Source: Kumtagia yinganensis (GTDB taxonomy: Bacteria > Pseudomonadota > Alphaproteobacteria > Rhizobiales > Rhizobiaceae). Taken from it: a stretch of DNA of 64,000 nucleotides. Positions 40,764 to 50,716 of the stretch are shown here, piece by piece (the stretch's first letter is position 1; each line of letters begins with the position of its first letter). The DNA lies in the NCBI RefSeq assembly GCF_040081985.1, contig NZ_JBEBMH010000001.1, forward strand, positions 695,352-759,351, given 5' to 3'. The notes under the pieces were generated by a model. That model was not told where the DNA came from. It saw only the letters and a list, made by a program, of their open reading frames with translations, and did not search any database. The position numbers were made by a program, and so were the translations under genes.

Positions 40764-43235
40764 TCACGCCACCACGAAATCGGCGCTGCTGAGGTTGAGC
40801 CCGGCTGTCAATGTCGCGAAGTGTATGCCGGTGATCGCACCCGTTCCGTCCGCGTCGTAGAACAGTTTTCCCGTGTCGGTCTCGTAGATGATGCGGTCGC
40901 TGGTGTCGCTTGCCGCGCCGGTGGTGTTGGCACGGAACGCGGAACTGGCGAGCACTCCAGTCGTGGTCAGGGCGGTGAATACGCCGCTCTCGAGTTCGAT
41001 CCGGTCGTCAGCGGTGCTGAAGTCGCTGATCGTATCGATATTGCCGGCTCCGAGTGCTGACGAAAAGACAAACATGTCCTTACCGGCGAGACCGGACAGC
41101 GTGTCGTTTCCACCCTTGCCGTCGATCCGGTTGGCGCCGGCATTGCCGACGAGTTGCTGGCCGATCTCGTTACCCGTGAGGTCGAAGCTCGATGTGCCGG
41201 CGCCGTTGGTCGTGGCCAGCCATTCGACATGGACGCCCGCGCCGAGTGTGTAGTCGGCATTGACCAGCGCCCGGTCCATCGCGCCTTGCGTCGAGGTTTC
41301 GAGGATGGTCGTGGCGGCGCTGTAGACGAGATAGGTGTCGTTGCCGCCGAGGCCGCGCAGCACGTCGCCCGCGCCGCCGCCATCCTTCAATGTGTTCGCC
41401 CCGGCATTGCCAAGGACCTCCTGAGCCAGCGCGTTGCCTGTCAGGTTGATCGCGGAGGTTCCGCCGTTCGCGGTGGTGCGCAGCGTCTCGACCGCGGCAC
41501 CGGCTGCGAGCGCGTAGCTGAGGCTTGCCGCGACGACGTCATTGCCGCCGCCAGCAGCCTCGACGATCTTGTCGCCGGCATTGTCGACGTAATAGGAATC
41601 GTTGCCGGCAAGGCCCTGCATAATGTCCGCGCCGCCCTTGCCATTGAGCACGTTTGCGCCGGCGTTTCCTGTCAGCGTCTGGGCGAATCCGTTGCCGGTG
41701 AGGTCGATGGCGGCAAGGCCGTCGTTGGAGGTGGTGCGCAGGAACTCGACGCGGGCGGCGGCGCCCAGCGTGTAGCTGACCGTGGTGGCGACGAGATCGG
41801 CGTTGCCGCCGCCGGCGATTTCCACCACCACGTCGCCCTGGCTGTCGACGAAATAGGTGTCGTTGTCGGCGCCGCCGGTCATCATGTCGTCGCCGCCGCC
41901 GCCGATCAGCACGTCGTCGCGCATGCCGCCGAAAAGCGTGTCGTTACCGTCACCGCCGTCGAGCACATCCGAGCCGTCGCCGGCGGCGACGCCGGGATTG
42001 AGCCGGTAGATCTGGCCCGACAGGACGACGGCGTAGAGGTTGCCGGCATTGTCGGTGCCGAAGGAAGAAATGTGGCCGAGCGTCGCGCCGGTCACATGAT
42101 CGGTGTGGTCGATGAAACCCTGCGCCTCGCCGTCGACCACGCGCAAGGTCATCAGCCGGTTGGTGACGTAGTCGCCGAAGAAATAGGCCCCCTGCAGGCC
42201 GGCTCCCGGCCCATGGTAGACATAGCCGCCGGTGATCGCCTCGCCGAACGGATGCTCATAGTCGAAGACGGGATCGGTGAGGTTCGGCGGGTTGGGTGGC
42301 GGGCTCGGCCCCTGGATCGAGCCCTCGCGAAAATCCCAGCCGTAGTTGACGCCGCCCGGACCGCCGGCTGCCTCGAAATCCACTTCCTCCCGCGCCCCTT
42401 GGCCGACGTCACCGATATAGAGGTCGCCGGTGGCGGAATCGAAACTCATGCGCCAAGGATTGCGCAGGCCGTAAGCCCAGATCTCGTCGGCGCCCGGGAT
42501 AGCGCCGGCGAAGGGATTGTCGTCGGGGATGGCGTAGTTGCGGGTGGCATCGGCGGCGAAATCATCGCCGTTCACGTCGACGCGCAAAATCTTGCCGAGC
42601 AGCGAGTCCAGATTCTGGGCGTTGCCGTCGGGGTCGTTGGAGCCGCCGCCGTCGCCAGTGGTGATATAGAGGTTGCCGTCCGGCCCGAAGCCGATGAAGC
42701 CGCCATTGTGGTTGCCGTGGCCGGGATGCGGGACGGTGATAATCCTCTGCACGATCGCATCGTCGGCGACGGTCGGATCGCTGTCGGAGCGGGCATATTC
42801 GCGGACTTCGAGATTGCCCGACGAATTGGTGATGAAGACGAAGAAGCGGCCGTTGGTCTCATAGTCGGGGTGGAAGGCAAGGCCGAGCAGGCCGCGTTCC
42901 GAACCGCTTGCCAGATGGCTGTCGGGAATGTCGAGGAACGAGGTTTGCGCGCCGGTTGTGGTATTGATGCGCAGGACTTCGCCCGTGTCCTTCTTCAGTG
43001 CGTAGACGAAACCATCGTCGCCGGGTGCGCCGGTGACGAAGGTGGCGCCGGCGCCGATATTGGCGAGAAGCGTGGCCTGGATATTGCCGGATGCCGGATC
43101 GAGATCGGCGACGCTGTGGCCGTAGAGCGTGTCGTCGCCGTCGCCGCCGGCGATCGAGTCATTCCCGTCATTGCCCGAGATCGTGTCGGCGCCTGTCGTG
43201 CCGTCGAGGTCGTCGTCGTAGACGGTTCCATCCAT
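40764..43235 (-). CDS. Secreted PQQ-type sugar dehydrogenase flanked by RTX repeats
   Basis: The 823-residue protein has a short RTX calcium-binding nonapeptide run at the N-terminus (GNDGNDSIAGGDGDDTLYG), a six-bladed soluble glucose/sorbosone dehydrogenase domain (about 55-405: GLLGLAFHPDY, HPGHGNHNGGFIGFGPDGNL, WAYGLRNPWRMSFD) and a long C-terminal region of RTX repeats alternating with an 80-90 residue module that recurs with the pattern GNDTYxVDxAxDxVVE. It ends in a region shared with the other two RTX proteins. The RTX parts imply type I secretion and calcium-dependent folding outside the cell. The cofactor (PQQ) is inferred from the family. Confidence 0.87.
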   Translation of the reverse strand: MDGTVYDDDLDGTTGADTISGNDGNDSIAGGDGDDTLYGHSVADLDPASGNIQATLLANIGAGATFVTGAPGDDGFVYALKKDTGEVLRINTTTGAQTSFLDIPDSHLASGSERGLLGLAFHPDYETNGRFFVFITNSSGNLEVREYARSDSDPTVADDAIVQRIITVPHPGHGNHNGGFIGFGPDGNLYITTGDGGGSNDPDGNAQNLDSLLGKILRVDVNGDDFAADATRNYAIPDDNPFAGAIPGADEIWAYGLRNPWRMSFDSATGDLYIGDVGQGAREEVDFEAAGGPGGVNYGWDFREGSIQGPSPPPNPPNLTDPVFDYEHPFGEAITGGYVYHGPGAGLQGAYFFGDYVTNRLMTLRVVDGEAQGFIDHTDHVTGATLGHISSFGTDNAGNLYAVVLSGQIYRLNPGVAAGDGSDVLDGGDGNDTLFGGMRDDVLIGGGGDDMMTGGADNDTYFVDSQGDVVVEIAGGGNADLVATTVSYTLGAAARVEFLRTTSNDGLAAIDLTGNGFAQTLTGNAGANVLNGKGGADIMQGLAGNDSYYVDNAGDKIVEAAGGGNDVVAASLSYALAAGAAVETLRTTANGGTSAINLTGNALAQEVLGNAGANTLKDGGGAGDVLRGLGGNDTYLVYSAATTILETSTQGAMDRALVNADYTLGAGVHVEWLATTNGAGTSSFDLTGNEIGQQLVGNAGANRIDGKGGNDTLSGLAGKDMFVFSSALGAGNIDTISDFSTADDRIELESGVFTALTTTGVLASSAFRANTTGAASDTSDRIIYETDTGKLFYDADGTGAITGIHFATLTAGLNLSSADFVVA

Positions 43236-43549
43236 GGGATCGCTCTCGTTAGCCCTCTATGCGCAACCGACGCTGCGGATCAGCGGATTTTCAACCGAAC
43301 CCTCGGCACACCAGTTATAGTCGACTTTGACGCCAGCCGGAAAGCAATACGAAGAAACGGCTGCATGAGATCATTGAGATCTGTGTGTTCCCACAAATCC
43401 ATTTCCGCCAATCGCGGCGGGGTCAGGTTGTTGCGCCTGGCAGACGAGCGGGGGAGTGTCATGACCGATCCGCCGCCCGGCACTTCGCTCCTCCGATCCC
43501 GCCTCATCATCAACGTGGAAGCAGGCGAAAATCTTCCGACACTTCCGGG
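43236..43549. other. Intergenic region between two RTX genes
   Basis: This 314-base stretch contains the promoter of the sugar dehydrogenase gene. A 77-codon frame on the minus strand (43280-43513) has no recognisable motif or convincing start. I see no other feature. Confidence 0.4.
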
Positions 43550-43573
43550 AAAAGGCCGGCGTTGCCGCCGGCC
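43550..43573 (-). terminator. Rho-independent terminator of the RTX repeat protein gene
   Basis: Right after the stop codon the minus strand reads GGCCGGC, loop GGCAAC, GCCGGCC, TTTT: a perfect 7-bp GC stem followed by four T. Confidence 0.75.
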
Positions 43574-43579
43574 CCTGGA

Positions 43580-46345
43580 TCAGGCCACCACGAAATCGGC
43601 CGCGGTGAGCGCCGGATTGCCACTGAGCACGGCGAACTGGATGGCAGCACCCGCGCCGTTGCCGTCGGCATCGTAGAACAGCTTGCCGGTGTCGGTCTCG
43701 TAGACGATGTGGTCGTTGGCATCGAGCGCCGTGCCGGCGGCGTTTGCCCGGAAATTGCCGTTCGCCAGCGCGCCGGTCGCGGTCAGCTTTGTGAAGATCG
43801 CGTTCTCCAGTTCGATCGTGTCGGCCGCCGCGCTGAAATCGGCGATTGTGTCGATGTTGGCGGCGCCGATGGTGGCGGAGAAGACGAAGGTGTCCTTGCC
43901 GCCCAGCCCGTAGAGCGTGTCGTGGCCGCCCTTGCCGTCGATGCGGTTGGAGGTCGCGTTGCCGGTTATGTCCTGGGCGTAGCTGTTGCCGGTGAGATCG
44001 ATGATGGCCTTGCCGGCGCCGCTGGTGGTGGCCAGATGCTCGACCTGCGAGGTGTTCCCAAGCACGAAGTCAACATTGACCAGCACTTTGTCGTCCGTGC
44101 CTTGCCCGGCACCCTCGACGATTTCGGTTCCGGAAGCGTAGACGATGTAGGTGTCGTCGCCGCCGAGGCCCTTCATCACGTCGGCCGCCCCGCCACCATC
44201 CTTCAGGATGTTTTCGCCGGCATTGCCGGTTATCTCTTGGGCGAGGTCGTTGCCGGTCAGGTCGATCGAAGCGTTTCCGTTGCTGTTGGTGGTGGAGAGC
44301 TGTTCGACATAGACACCCGCGTCCAATGTGAAATCGACGTTGGACATGACCTTGTCGGCCGCTCCTTGGGTCAAGCCTTCGACGACCACGGTATCGGCGC
44401 TGTAGATGAGATAGACGTCGTCGCCGGCCATGCCGCGCAGCGTGTCGCCGGCGCCGCCGCCGTCTTTCAGGGTGTTGATGCCCGCATTGCCGATGATCTC
44501 CTGGGCCAGCGCGTTGCCGGTGAGGTCGATCGCCGCATTGCCGGAGGCGTTGGTGGTGGTGAACAGCTCGATGTCGATACCCTTGGCGAGTGTGTAGTCG
44601 ACGCGGGCCATGACGCGGTCGGCCATGCCGTCGCCGGCAAGTTCGATGACTGCATCGGCGGCATTGTCGACGATGTAGATGTCGTCGCCCTTGAGGCCTT
44701 CGAGTGTGTCGACGCCGCCCTTGCCCTCGATGGTATTGTCCCCATAGTTGCCGACGATGTGGTTGGCGTCGCTGTTGCCGACAAGCTTCAGATCGAGAAC
44801 GTCGGTCGGCAGGTTGGTGGCGAGGATCTCGATGTTGGCGCCTTCGGCGAGCGTGTAGTCGACCAGCGTCTCGACCCGGTCGGCATCGCCCTCGCTGGCT
44901 ATCTCGACAATCACGTCGGCTGCGTTCTGCACGACATAGGTGTCGTCGCCCGCGCCGCCGTGGAGCGAGTTCTTGCCATCGGCGCCGAACAGGCGGTCGT
45001 TGCCCTCTCCGCCATAAAGGGTGTCGTCCTCGCCGCCGCCCAGCAGATAGTCCTTGCCGGCCCCGCCGTATAGCGTGTCGTTGCCGTCGCCGCCGGTGAT
45101 GAGGTCGTCGCCGCCTAAACCGCTCAAAATATCCTTGCCGCCAAGCCCCGCTATGTCGTCGCGCAGGACATCGCCGACAAAGGCATTATCGAGGTCGTCG
45201 CCGGTGGTGGTGCGGGAGATCTCGTTGATCTCGGCAGTGATCTGGCCGCCGTCGCCGTCGCTGGCATTGTCCTGCCAGGCGGTGACGAATTTGCCGGACA
45301 ACAGGCCGGAGACAGCCGATTTCACGTCAAGATTCCCCGAGGCGGTGATGGTGAATTCATCCGTCAGGGCGAAGCCGGTTGGCGTGTAGACGCGAGCCAG
45401 AATGTCGTGATCGCTGGGGCTCAGTTCCCTGGTCCAGGTGACGACGATCAAGCCGTTCTCGAGCAGCGTGATATCCGGATCGCTTTCCACATAAGCGGAC
45501 GGCGTATTGACGTGCTGATAGAGATCGGGCGTGACGTTCAGACCATTGTTGTCGAATATCTGCAGAGTGATGCCGGAATTGCCGGCGTCGTTGCCCTGCC
45601 AGCCTGTGTCCTTGTAGACGACGGCCCAGCGGTTGTCGCCAAGACCGACCGCCTGCGCTTCGGTGTTGTCGCCCGTGGTGGCGACGACGAAGTCGTTCAC
45701 CAGGGTTGAGCCGTCGGCATTGTAGATGCGGGCACGGATCGTCTGGTCGGCGGGATTGGTGTCGGTATAGGTGACGACGTAGCCGCCGCCGCTCAGCGCG
45801 GTGACGGTGCTGTCATGCGCGCTGGCCATGCTCGTGTCGACCTGGAAGTAGCCGCCGCCGAGTAGGCCGCCATTTTCGCTGAAACGGCCCTGGTAGGTAT
45901 GACCGCCAATATCGTAGCTGGCGACGAACCCACCGCCGCTAAGTGCCGAAAGCTGAAGGTTTTCGGCAGTCCCGTCGAACGAAAAAGCGAGTTCCAGACT
46001 GACCTCCGTGCCGGTCTCCGTGTAAATGCGCGCCCTGAAACCTTCAGCCGAGTCATGCCAGCCAACCACCACATTGCCGTTTTCCAACTGAATGACCTGC
46101 GGCTGTCCAACCACGGTGGTGGGGCCGACCGAAGGCGTGCGGAACGTTCCGACGATTTCGTGCGCGGCGTTGTAGAAATCGACCTCGATCGAGCCGGTGT
46201 CGGCGGTGCCGCTGTGGTAGGCGACGACGAAGCCGCCATTGGCGAGGCCCGTGACATCCGGGAGGAGCTGGTCGCCCCCTTCAAAGCTATTGGCCTGGAA
46301 TTCGGCCTTGGTGACGGTGTTGGTGTAGATGCTGGTGATGGCCAT
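43580..46345 (-). CDS. Large RTX calcium-binding repeat protein
   Basis: The 921-residue protein starts at ATG 46345 (AGGAC upstream); a longer start at 46402 is less likely. The first 400 residues are a repeated beta structure with about 70-residue units containing GGFVVAYxSG, GGGYVVTYTD and VVTWTRE-like strands. RTX nonapeptides (GGDGNDTLYGGAGKDYLLGG) follow, then five 80-95 residue modules with GDDxYIVxxAxD and ExLxTTN...AxIDLTGNxxAQ. The C-terminal 120 residues match the sugar dehydrogenase and M10 protease. It should be exported by a type I system. Role may be adhesion or surface-layer formation; no enzyme domain is evident. Confidence 0.85.
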   Translation of the reverse strand: MAITSIYTNTVTKAEFQANSFEGGDQLLPDVTGLANGGFVVAYHSGTADTGSIEVDFYNAAHEIVGTFRTPSVGPTTVVGQPQVIQLENGNVVVGWHDSAEGFRARIYTETGTEVSLELAFSFDGTAENLQLSALSGGGFVASYDIGGHTYQGRFSENGGLLGGGYFQVDTSMASAHDSTVTALSGGGYVVTYTDTNPADQTIRARIYNADGSTLVNDFVVATTGDNTEAQAVGLGDNRWAVVYKDTGWQGNDAGNSGITLQIFDNNGLNVTPDLYQHVNTPSAYVESDPDITLLENGLIVVTWTRELSPSDHDILARVYTPTGFALTDEFTITASGNLDVKSAVSGLLSGKFVTAWQDNASDGDGGQITAEINEISRTTTGDDLDNAFVGDVLRDDIAGLGGKDILSGLGGDDLITGGDGNDTLYGGAGKDYLLGGGEDDTLYGGEGNDRLFGADGKNSLHGGAGDDTYVVQNAADVIVEIASEGDADRVETLVDYTLAEGANIEILATNLPTDVLDLKLVGNSDANHIVGNYGDNTIEGKGGVDTLEGLKGDDIYIVDNAADAVIELAGDGMADRVMARVDYTLAKGIDIELFTTTNASGNAAIDLTGNALAQEIIGNAGINTLKDGGGAGDTLRGMAGDDVYLIYSADTVVVEGLTQGAADKVMSNVDFTLDAGVYVEQLSTTNSNGNASIDLTGNDLAQEITGNAGENILKDGGGAADVMKGLGGDDTYIVYASGTEIVEGAGQGTDDKVLVNVDFVLGNTSQVEHLATTSGAGKAIIDLTGNSYAQDITGNATSNRIDGKGGHDTLYGLGGKDTFVFSATIGAANIDTIADFSAAADTIELENAIFTKLTATGALANGNFRANAAGTALDANDHIVYETDTGKLFYDADGNGAGAAIQFAVLSGNPALTAADFVVA

Positions 46346-46824
46346 GGTCAGTCCTGTTGCGAAAATGGCGGAAAGCGCCGGCGCCGTTTGGCGCCACGTC
46401 ATTCCAGGGTGTCTATGGACGAGCGATCTTCACGGGCGGGCTTTGATCCCGACCGGACAGCGTTCTCGATTGCTATGTTGATAAGCGCCTATGCGTGTTT
46501 GTCTTTTTCCTTAAGAAACGGCTCAATTGCCGTGCGTCCCGTCATTCAGGCTGACGCGACGCTTTCCCCCTTGTGCTCCCCCGAGCGGTTGTGACGAACC
46601 CAGAAGCCGTTATCCGCCTCAGCTCTGAAAAAAACGGCTGGGTCGTCTTGGCAGCTCTGCGTGCCGGTGCGTTTGATAGTGCCCCTTTAGTTTCGCTCTG
46701 TTTCGAATTGAGTTCGGCGAAACCGTTTTCCGTTTCGAACGCTGTTTCACGGCGAACGGGATTACTCATCCAGGCCGGCGGATTGGATGAAACGCCATCA
46801 CTGCCTGACGCGGACGGGAGCGTG
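46346..46824. other. Intergenic region between RTX gene and monooxygenase gene
   Basis: The 479-base stretch must carry the RTX gene promoter (GC content falls near 46490-46520). A 75-codon minus-strand frame at 46542-46769 has no family resemblance. Nothing else is supportable. Confidence 0.4.
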
Positions 46825-48627
46825 CTATCCCTTGTGATGGACTTCCTGCAGTCCGTAGACGGGTGTCGGCAAGCCTTCCATCCGTGCCTTCAATTGCAGC
46901 GACAGGAACTGCGAATAGTGGCGCGACTGGTGCAGATTGCCGCCATGGAACCACAGCGCTTCCTGCTGGGTCGGCTTCCACATGTTGCGCTGCTCGCCTT
47001 CCCACGGGCCGGGGTCCTTGGTGGTGTTGGAGCCAAGGCCCCAGCATTTGCCGACCTTGTCGGCGACCTCCCGCGAGATGAGATCGGCCGCCCAGCCGTT
47101 CATCGAGCCGTAGCCGGTGGCGTAAACGATCAGGTCGGCGGGCAATTCAGTGCCATCGCTGAGCAGCACCGAACGCTCCCTGATCTCCTTCACGTCGACA
47201 CCGCTCTTCAACTTGATCTCGCCGTCGATGATGAGCTGCGAGGCGCCGATGTCGATGTAATAGCCCGATCCGCGGCGCAGATATTTCATGAACAGGCCGG
47301 ATTCGTCGTCGCCCCAGTCGAGCATGAAACCGGCCTTCTCCAACCCGTCGTAGAAGGTTGCGTCGCGCTTCTTCATCTCGGCATAGAGCGGGATCTGGAA
47401 CTGGTGCAGGATCTTGTAGGGCAGGGAGGCGAAGATCAGATCGGCCTTGGCCGTGGTGATGCCGGACCGCACCGCCTTCTCCGAATAGAGGGCGCTCAGG
47501 CCGACATCCATCAGCGTGTCGGAGCGCACGATGTGGGTCGACGAGCGTTGCACCATGGTGACGTCGATGCCGGCCTCCCAGAGCGCCGCGCAGATGTCGT
47601 GGGCGGAGTTGTTGGAGCCGATGACGACGGCCTTCTTGCCGACATAGGCATCGGGGCCGGGATGTTTCGAGGAATGGTGCTGGTCGCCCTTAAAATTCTC
47701 CATGCCCTTGATCTTCGGCATGTTGGGTTTTGCCGACATGCCGGTGGCGAGGATCAACTGCTTGGGCTTCAGCACGATGTCCTTGCCGTCGCGCCTCACG
47801 GTGACGGTCCATTCTTTCTTCTTCTCGTCGTAGGAGGCGCTTTTGGCCTCTGTCGAACCCCAATAGTTCAGCTCCATGACCTTGGTGTACATTTCCAGCC
47901 AGTCGCCGATCTTGTCCTTGGGCGAGAAGATCGGCCAGTTCTTGGGGAAATCGATATAGGGCAGGTGATCGTACCAGACCGGGTCGTGCAGGCAGAGCGA
48001 CTTGTAGCGCTTGCGCCAGCTATCGCCGGGGCGCTCGTTCTTCTCGACGATGAGGGTGGGAACGCCGAGCTGGCGCAGCCGCGCGCCGAGCGCGATGCCG
48101 CCCTGGCCGCCGCCTATGATCAGGCAATAGGGCTGCTTGCTGAAGCCGAGCTCGGCCTGTTCCTTCTCGCGCTCCTCCTTCCAGGTCGGGCGGTTTCTTC
48201 CCGCGCCGTGCTTGGCGCCGAGCGGCCGGTCGAAGCCGGCGGGCTCCTCGAAACCCTTGAGTTCGACCATGGTGGTCAGCAAGGTCCAGATTTTCCCGTC
48301 GCGGACCCTGATCTGGCCGAAGCCGCGCGCGCCCTCGGTCTCGAAGCTGATCCAGCCTTCCAGCAGCCCCTCGTTCTCTGTCGCGTCCTCGCCCTCCGCG
48401 ATCGACCAGTTCGAAGGTTTCGTCAGCGAAAGCTGGCTTTTCAGCATGTCGCGGACCTGGTCGCGGCCCTCCATGGTCTTGATATTCCAGGTGAAGGTCA
48501 CGAGGTCGCGCCAGTAGCAATCCTCCTGGAAGCAGTCGACGGCGGCGTCGATGTCGCCGGCGGCAAGCGCGCCGCCGAATTTGTCGAGCAGGTCCGACAG
48601 TTTTTTGTTGGGCGCCTTGTCGAGCAT
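46825..48627 (-). CDS. Flavin-containing NAD(P)/FAD monooxygenase with SnoaL-like N-terminus
   Basis: The 600-residue protein has an N-terminal SnoaL/NTF2-like domain (LSDLLDKFGGALAAGDIDAAV, CFQEDCYWRDL), then a two-dinucleotide flavoprotein: FAD site LIIGGGQGGIALGARLRQLG (about 168) and NADPH site KAVVIGSNNSAHDICAALWE (about 340), with YATGYGSMNGWA near the end. Family members oxidise ketones, amines or sulfur compounds. Start 48627 is fixed by GGGAGGAT upstream. The RTX genes on both sides have the same strand, but no clear functional link is seen. Confidence 0.88.
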   Translation of the reverse strand: MLDKAPNKKLSDLLDKFGGALAAGDIDAAVDCFQEDCYWRDLVTFTWNIKTMEGRDQVRDMLKSQLSLTKPSNWSIAEGEDATENEGLLEGWISFETEGARGFGQIRVRDGKIWTLLTTMVELKGFEEPAGFDRPLGAKHGAGRNRPTWKEEREKEQAELGFSKQPYCLIIGGGQGGIALGARLRQLGVPTLIVEKNERPGDSWRKRYKSLCLHDPVWYDHLPYIDFPKNWPIFSPKDKIGDWLEMYTKVMELNYWGSTEAKSASYDEKKKEWTVTVRRDGKDIVLKPKQLILATGMSAKPNMPKIKGMENFKGDQHHSSKHPGPDAYVGKKAVVIGSNNSAHDICAALWEAGIDVTMVQRSSTHIVRSDTLMDVGLSALYSEKAVRSGITTAKADLIFASLPYKILHQFQIPLYAEMKKRDATFYDGLEKAGFMLDWGDDESGLFMKYLRRGSGYYIDIGASQLIIDGEIKLKSGVDVKEIRERSVLLSDGTELPADLIVYATGYGSMNGWAADLISREVADKVGKCWGLGSNTTKDPGPWEGEQRNMWKPTQQEALWFHGGNLHQSRHYSQFLSLQLKARMEGLPTPVYGLQEVHHKG

Positions 48628-48772
48628 GAAAATCCTCCCAGGAACGGCCTCGCGGCCCGCGCGCCTCCTCGCGGCGAACCTCTGCGCAGTATGAGCGCAG
48701 GCTTTGCCCGCCGTCACGCCCGACCAAAGTCGGGAGCGGTCTATCTGTTGTGCCAGATGCTGGCTGCGGGCT

Positions 48773-50716
48773 TCACGCCACGGAGACATCCGCGTTGGTC
48801 AACGCCAGCCCGGCGGTGATCGTCACGAAATGGACGCCTGCGATAGCGCCCGTGCCGTCGGCGTCGTAGAGGATGCTGCCTGTGTCGATCTCGTAGATGA
48901 TCCGGTCGCTGCCATCCTCCGCCAGTCCGGTGGTGTTCGCCCGGAAGGCCGCGCCGGAAAGCGTTCCGGTGTTCAGAGTGGTGAAAATGGCGTCCGACAG
49001 CAGGATGCGGTCGTCGGGCACGCTGAAATCGAGGATTGTGTCGACATTGGCGCCTCCAAGCTTCGTGGCGAAGACGAATGTATCGGCCCCACCGAGACCG
49101 CGCAGCGTGTCGGCGCCGCCCTTGCCCTCCAGCCGGTTGGCGCCGGCATTGCCGGTCATCAACTGGCCGATCTCGTTGCCGGTGAGATTGATGGCGCGGG
49201 TGCCGGCCACGGAGGTCGTGGTGATACGCTCGACATGGACGCCGGCCGCGAGCGCATAGGATGTGCCGGCACCGACCCAGTCGGCCGCGCCTTGCGTGGC
49301 ACTTTCCAGAATGACGTCGGTGGCCTGGTAGATCAGATAGATGTCGTTGCCGTCCAGCCCCGACAGCGTGTCCACGCCGCCGCCGCCCTTCAGCGTGTTG
49401 CCGCCGGCATTGCCGACGATTGTCTGGGACAAGGCGTTGCCCGTGAGGTCAATCGCAGTCGCATCCGTTTGCGACACTGTTTTAAGGAACTCGATCTCCG
49501 CGCCGGCCGACATGACCCAGGAGGCGGAAGCCAGCACGGTATCGATGCCCTCGCTCACCGCTTCGATCACCGCGTCGGCGATGTTGTCGACGATGTATGT
49601 GTCGTCGCCAAGGCGGCCCGTCATCGTGTCGGCGTTGGCACCGCCGTCCAGGTGGTTTGCCGCGCTGTTGCCGTTGATGTTGTCGGCGCCGGAACCACCT
49701 CTGACATTTTCAATCAGGGACGCCGGGTTGTTCTGATACATGAAGGCATTGAAGACGTTGCCGCGCGCAAGGCCGCCGTTCGGACCGCCGCCGAGATAGG
49801 CGCGCTGTTCGCCGGAAAACGTCGAATAGCCGCCGGGGGTCAGGCTGACGAAAAGATTGGTCGTGTAGCCGGAAAGGTCGTAGGTGTCGTTGCCGCCGCC
49901 GTCCCAGATGGTCTGGAAGATGCGGTTGTCGCCGGGGTGGATGGCAAGGTTTCCGTCGACGTAGGTTTCGCCGGTCGACGCATTCCAGGAATAGACGGTG
50001 TTGCCGCTGTTGGTGGTGTAGTCGGCGCCGTACATATGCTGAAGGGTGGCGATGTCGTCCATCATGAACGTCTGCGGCGCGCCCCACTGCTCGTAGTTGT
50101 AGCCGCTGGTGTCGTCGCCGATGAAGGTGCGGTACGTCATCACGCTGTATTCGAGCGAGTCCCGATTGGCCGGCAGAGCGCCGAAGCCGCCGGTCTCGTG
50201 GCCGTGCTTCAGCCCTAGCGCATGACCGGTCTCGTGAATGATCGTATGCCAGTCGTAGTTGCCGGCCGTCGGCCTGTCGCCCGAGGGGCCGAAGAAGGCA
50301 TCGCCGCCATAGTTCGCGGCGTCCGGATAGTAGGCATATGCGGTGCTGGGATTGGTCGTGTTGGCGTAGCGCAAGGTGGCGTCGCCGCTACCCGATCCGG
50401 CATAGGTCACGTCGAGGCCCGTAAAACCCTCGACGGAGAAGCCGGCCGCGCCGCTCGGCTGCGTCTCGATATCGGCGTTCAGCGCGAAGTGCACCGCAAC
50501 CATCTGCCGTGCGCTGAGCTGGGAAAAGTTGGTGAGCGGCTCGGGATAACCGGTGCCATAATCGGAGGTCGCGTCCGGATCGCTGTAGCTGATGGAGCCG
50601 TCGGACCATCTGTTGGGTGCGAGCAGACCGTCGATGCGCTGGACGCCGGAGGCGACGTTCGCGGTTACGGGGTCGCTGGTTCCGTTTGCGACCGGGCCGT
50701 CACTGGAGGTGCTCAT
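48773..50716 (-). CDS. M10 serralysin-like metalloprotease with RTX domain
   Basis: The 647-residue protein has the zinc site HETGHALGLKHGHE (His161, Glu162, His165, His171) and the Met-turn YSVMTYRTF, the signature of the serralysin family. An M10 C-terminal RTX parallel beta-roll follows from about residue 335 (GGSGADNINGNSAANHLDGG) and three 85-residue modules with the same shared end region as the other two RTX proteins. There is no N-terminal signal peptide, as expected for type I secretion. ATG 50716 has GGCGGTGA upstream. No protease inhibitor gene or HlyB/D/TolC set is adjacent. Confidence 0.9.
   Translation of the reverse strand: MSTSSDGPVANGTSDPVTANVASGVQRIDGLLAPNRWSDGSISYSDPDATSDYGTGYPEPLTNFSQLSARQMVAVHFALNADIETQPSGAAGFSVEGFTGLDVTYAGSGSGDATLRYANTTNPSTAYAYYPDAANYGGDAFFGPSGDRPTAGNYDWHTIIHETGHALGLKHGHETGGFGALPANRDSLEYSVMTYRTFIGDDTSGYNYEQWGAPQTFMMDDIATLQHMYGADYTTNSGNTVYSWNASTGETYVDGNLAIHPGDNRIFQTIWDGGGNDTYDLSGYTTNLFVSLTPGGYSTFSGEQRAYLGGGPNGGLARGNVFNAFMYQNNPASLIENVRGGSGADNINGNSAANHLDGGANADTMTGRLGDDTYIVDNIADAVIEAVSEGIDTVLASASWVMSAGAEIEFLKTVSQTDATAIDLTGNALSQTIVGNAGGNTLKGGGGVDTLSGLDGNDIYLIYQATDVILESATQGAADWVGAGTSYALAAGVHVERITTTSVAGTRAINLTGNEIGQLMTGNAGANRLEGKGGADTLRGLGGADTFVFATKLGGANVDTILDFSVPDDRILLSDAIFTTLNTGTLSGAAFRANTTGLAEDGSDRIIYEIDTGSILYDADGTGAIAGVHFVTITAGLALTNADVSVA

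Noticed and set aside
43280..43513. A 77-codon minus-strand frame between RTX genes
   Set aside because: No ribosome site, motif or family resemblance.
41154..43676. An 840-codon plus-strand frame across the sugar dehydrogenase gene
   Set aside because: It is antisense to RTX repeats, whose regular codon pattern leaves the other strand open.
41300..45200. Regular repeats that could be read as a CRISPR array or satellite
   Set aside because: They are coding RTX nonapeptides and protein modules with diverged DNA, not identical repeats with unique spacers.
46542..46769. A 75-codon minus-strand frame upstream of the RTX repeat gene
   Set aside because: Amino-acid composition looks random and there is no supporting start signal.
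46573..48819. A 748-codon plus-strand frame across the flavin monooxygenase
   Set aside because: The minus-strand protein has both dinucleotide-binding motifs; the plus-strand reading has none.
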